From JAURNZ01 sp036337715 (GTDB taxonomy: Bacteria > Pseudomonadota > Gammaproteobacteria > Comchoanobacterales > Comchoanobacteraceae), in assembly GCA_036337715.1 (NCBI GenBank), contig JAYZDS010000003.1:1-64000 (forward strand): a stretch of 64,000 nucleotides of DNA, read 5' to 3'. Both the position numbers and the translations under genes were made by a program. Shown one piece after another: positions 62,135 through 64,000 of the stretch. Each line of letters begins with the position of its first letter. Position 1 is the stretch's first letter. Under the pieces are notes generated by a model. It had not been told where the DNA came from. It did no database searches and saw only the letters and a list, made by a program, of their open reading frames with translations.

Positions 62135-63044
62135 AGGCTTCTACAATTTTTTTAACCAATTTATGTCTGACTACTGCTTTATGGGTAAATGTATTAATAG
62201 CAATTTCAGAAATATTTTTTAAATATGATTGAGCTTCAAGAAAGCCAGATTCACCTTTATTTAGATCAGATTGAGATGCATCACCAACAATAACCATCTT
62301 TGACTTATAGCCTAATCTCGTCAGTGCCATTTTTAATTGTGATTTTGTACAATTTTGTGCTTCATCAATAATCACAAAGCTGTGCTTAAAAGTTCTACCT
62401 CGCATAAAGGCTAGTAAATTAATTTCGATGGTTTTATTAAGAAGTAATTTATCTACTTGTTCAGTACCCATGAGTTCATATAATGAGTCATACAATGGTT
62501 GAAGGTAAGGGTTGATCTTCTCAGTCATATCCCCAGGTAGATAACCAATTTTTTCTCCCGCTTCAATAGCTGGTCTAACCAAGATGATTTTTTTACATGT
62601 TTTTTTTCTTAATGCATCAACAGCGCATGCAACAGAAAGAAAAGTTTTTCCTGTTCCAGATGGGCCAGTACCAAATGTAATGTCGTGATTTTCTATTGCA
62701 TTTATAAACTTTGCTTGCTCTTCATTTAAAATTTTTATTGGCAGGTCACTATTGATATTGTTTTCTATGGTTTCGTTACTATGTAGAAGCAGTTCTAATT
62801 GTTTTTCATCAATATCTATTTTTTTAGATAAATTAATAATTCTTTCCAAAATGATATATGCATTTTCAACATCTTGAAGGACATTTCCTTTGATTTGAAA
62901 GGTATCAGCGCGATGATGAATTGACACGTTAAAGGCACGTTCTATTTCTTTAATATTGTTATGGTGCTCACCACAAATATTTATCATTTGATGATTGTTA
63001 TAATCGCTAAGTGTGAGTGTTCTTGTGAGTAAATCTTTTTTCAT
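62115..63044 (-). CDS. ybeZ: PhoH-like ATPase (YbeZ)
   Basis: P-loop NTPase that works with YbeY on RNA. The 309-residue protein has Walker A GPSGTGKTF near residues 126-134, the DEAQ-type Walker B FVIIDEAQNCTKSQLKMALTRLG near 223-245, and VVGDASQSDL. The N-terminus has a KH-like region (NNIKEIERAFNVSIHHR). Thirty-five bases separate it from miaB, enough for a weak promoter, but operon transcription is likely. Confidence 0.93.
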   Translation of the reverse strand: MKKDLLTRTLTLSDYNNHQMINICGEHHNNIKEIERAFNVSIHHRADTFQIKGNVLQDVENAYIILERIINLSKKIDIDEKQLELLLHSNETIENNINSDLPIKILNEEQAKFINAIENHDITFGTGPSGTGKTFLSVACAVDALRKKTCKKIILVRPAIEAGEKIGYLPGDMTEKINPYLQPLYDSLYELMGTEQVDKLLLNKTIEINLLAFMRGRTFKHSFVIIDEAQNCTKSQLKMALTRLGYKSKMVIVGDASQSDLNKGESGFLEAQSYLKNISEIAINTFTHKAVVRHKLVKKIVEAYERHNR

Positions 63045-63079
63045 TTAATAAGCACTATATTTTAAATATAGCATATTTA

Positions 63080-64000
63080 TCATATTAAGTTACCCTGAAG
63101 GCTATTTAATGATGCAGATTTAACGCGAACATTGACCATTTTGCCAATAAGTTCTTTTGGACCATTAAAATTTAAACTGCGGTTGTTTTCGGTTCTACCT
63201 GTTAGTTGCTCATTACTTTTTTTAGAGAAACCAGTAACCAAAATAGTCTGATCAGTACCAATCATACTTTCACTGATGGCATAGGCTTGTTGATTAATTA
63301 ATCCCTGTATCCTTGATAATCGACGTTTCTTTTCTTCTAAGGTAACATTATCCTGAATTAAACTAGCAGGTGTACCAGGTCGTTTGCTGTAGATAAAACT
63401 GAATGAGTAGTCGATATTTAAATCTTTTATCAATTCATATGTTTGCATAAAGTCATCTTCAGTTTCACCAGGATAACCAATGATAAAATCCGATGAAATT
63501 GATATATTGGGTCTAACAGCTCTTAATTTATGAATGGTTTCTCTATACATTTCATGTGTATAGCCTCTTTTCATTAACTCGAGAATTCTATTTGAACCAC
63601 TTTGAACAGGTAAATGAAGGTAGTTTGGTAAAACATCGATGTCCCTATATGCATCGACTAAGGATTGATCAAATTCAGCCGGGTGAGAGGTGGTAAATCG
63701 TATTCTTTCAACCCCCTTCACTTGGCTTAAATATCGTATGAGCAGTGCTAAATTAACATCGGTATCTGAACCACTCATTTTAACATTATATCCGTTTACA
63801 TTCTGACCTAATAAGTGTATTTCTTTGGCGCCAAGTTTAACTAACTCATGTACCTCAAGAATAATATCATCAAAGTTTCTTGATACTTCTTGACCCCTTG
63901 TATAAGGGACAATACAAAATGAACAAAATTTGCTACATCCTTCCATGATAGAGACAAAAGCACTGGGACCTGTTTTACCAGGAAGCGGCAAATTATCGAA
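63080..64000 (-). CDS. miaB: tRNA-2-methylthio-N6-dimethylallyladenosine synthase MiaB (N-terminus cut by window edge)
   Basis: Radical SAM enzyme that adds a methylthio group to i6A37 of tRNA. The frame is open to the right edge; the residues before the TTG at 63991 (FDN) already fit MiaB, so the start is outside the window. The radical SAM motif CSKFCSFC lies just inside (EGCSKFCSFCIVPYTRGQEVSR), followed by LLGQNVNGY, LHLPVQSGSNRIL, DFIIGYPGETEDDF and a TRAM domain at the C-terminus (GRTENNRSLNF). The N-terminal UPF0004 domain with its cluster Cys is missing only because of the window. MiaB is favoured over RimO or MtaB because of FVSIMEGCSKFCSFC and ybeZ linkage. Confidence 0.93.
   Translation of the reverse strand, partial: FDNLPLPGKTGPSAFVSIMEGCSKFCSFCIVPYTRGQEVSRNFDDIILEVHELVKLGAKEIHLLGQNVNGYNVKMSGSDTDVNLALLIRYLSQVKGVERIRFTTSHPAEFDQSLVDAYRDIDVLPNYLHLPVQSGSNRILELMKRGYTHEMYRETIHKLRAVRPNISISSDFIIGYPGETEDDFMQTYELIKDLNIDYSFSFIYSKRPGTPASLIQDNVTLEEKKRRLSRIQGLINQQAYAISESMIGTDQTILVTGFSKKSNEQLTGRTENNRSLNFNGPKELIGKMVNVRVKSASLNSLQGNLI

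Noticed and set aside
1..64000. tRNA or rRNA genes, insertion sequences, prophage or toxin-antitoxin pairs
   Set aside because: Both strands were read for tRNA arm patterns, transposase or integrase motifs and small paired ORFs; none was convincing.

Overview
The window is a gene-dense, strongly A+T-rich stretch of a bacterial chromosome (composition judged by eye, not counted). Gene content and order point to a gammaproteobacterium with an outer membrane. The evidence is the rpsU-dnaG-rpoD macromolecular synthesis operon, the divergent rne | rluC-rpmF-plsX-fab arrangement, miaB-ybeZ-ybeY-corC-lnt, sdhCDAB-sucABCD, orn, hflKC and lptE. Several signs suggest a host-associated organism: three DUF4116-type repeat proteins (common in Legionella, Berkiella and other protist-associated bacteria), compact operons with many overlaps, shortened proteins, and genes missing from otherwise conserved clusters. 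A Legionellales/Berkiella/Comchoanobacter-like lineage is an inference only.

Layout. 1-3.9 kb: two tandem DUF4116 paralogues, a 14-codon remnant of a third copy, and a membrane-anchored relative. 3.96-7.7 kb: an operon of ribE-ribB-ribH, a DoxX-like gene, a GNAT gene and hemW. 7.6-12.6 kb: recD2 and hup (minus), two overlapping HAD acid phosphatases, dapE (minus). 12.7-19 kb: groS-groL, hflK-hflC and an unrecognised 724-aa membrane protein. 19-26 kb (minus): rpsU-dnaG-rpoD extended by mfd. 26.2-30.1 kb: nrdA-nrdB behind a promoter with NrdR-like boxes. 30.2-31.6 kb: an unrecognised membrane protein with 33-bp repeats and a duplicated, stop-separated tail. 31.8-36.3 kb: a short-type citrate synthase, an APC permease (minus), ccmA-ccmB and an HPRT. 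36.3-45.7 kb: sdhCDAB-sucAB-sucCD and an exported FKBP. 45.7-50.5 kb: plsY, orn, nnr, tsaE and rne. 50.6-59 kb: rluC-rpmF-plsX-fabH-fabG-acpP-fabF-HAD-mltG-tmk-holB. 59-64 kb (minus): miaB (cut by the right edge)-phoH-ybeY-corC-lnt-lptE.

How they work together. The window covers most of the TCA cycle from citrate synthase through succinate dehydrogenase and 2-oxoglutarate dehydrogenase (no E3 gene here), the last steps of riboflavin synthesis, dNTP synthesis, protein folding and membrane quality control, fatty-acid and phospholipid initiation, lipoprotein and LPS export, replication priming, clamp loading and transcription initiation. No tRNA, rRNA, CRISPR array or insertion sequence was seen.

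No self-evident new defence or mobile system was recognised. The most unusual signals are: (i) the DUF4116 tandem array with its junction remnant; (ii) the 422-aa gene whose frame runs on for 50 codons past a stop into a copy of its own interior; and (iii) a set of core proteins lacking expected parts. That set is SucB without an E3-binding domain, RNase E without the Zn-link cysteines, MltG with a degraded active-site motif, HolB without its ATPase-like N-terminus, and a fab cluster without fabD.
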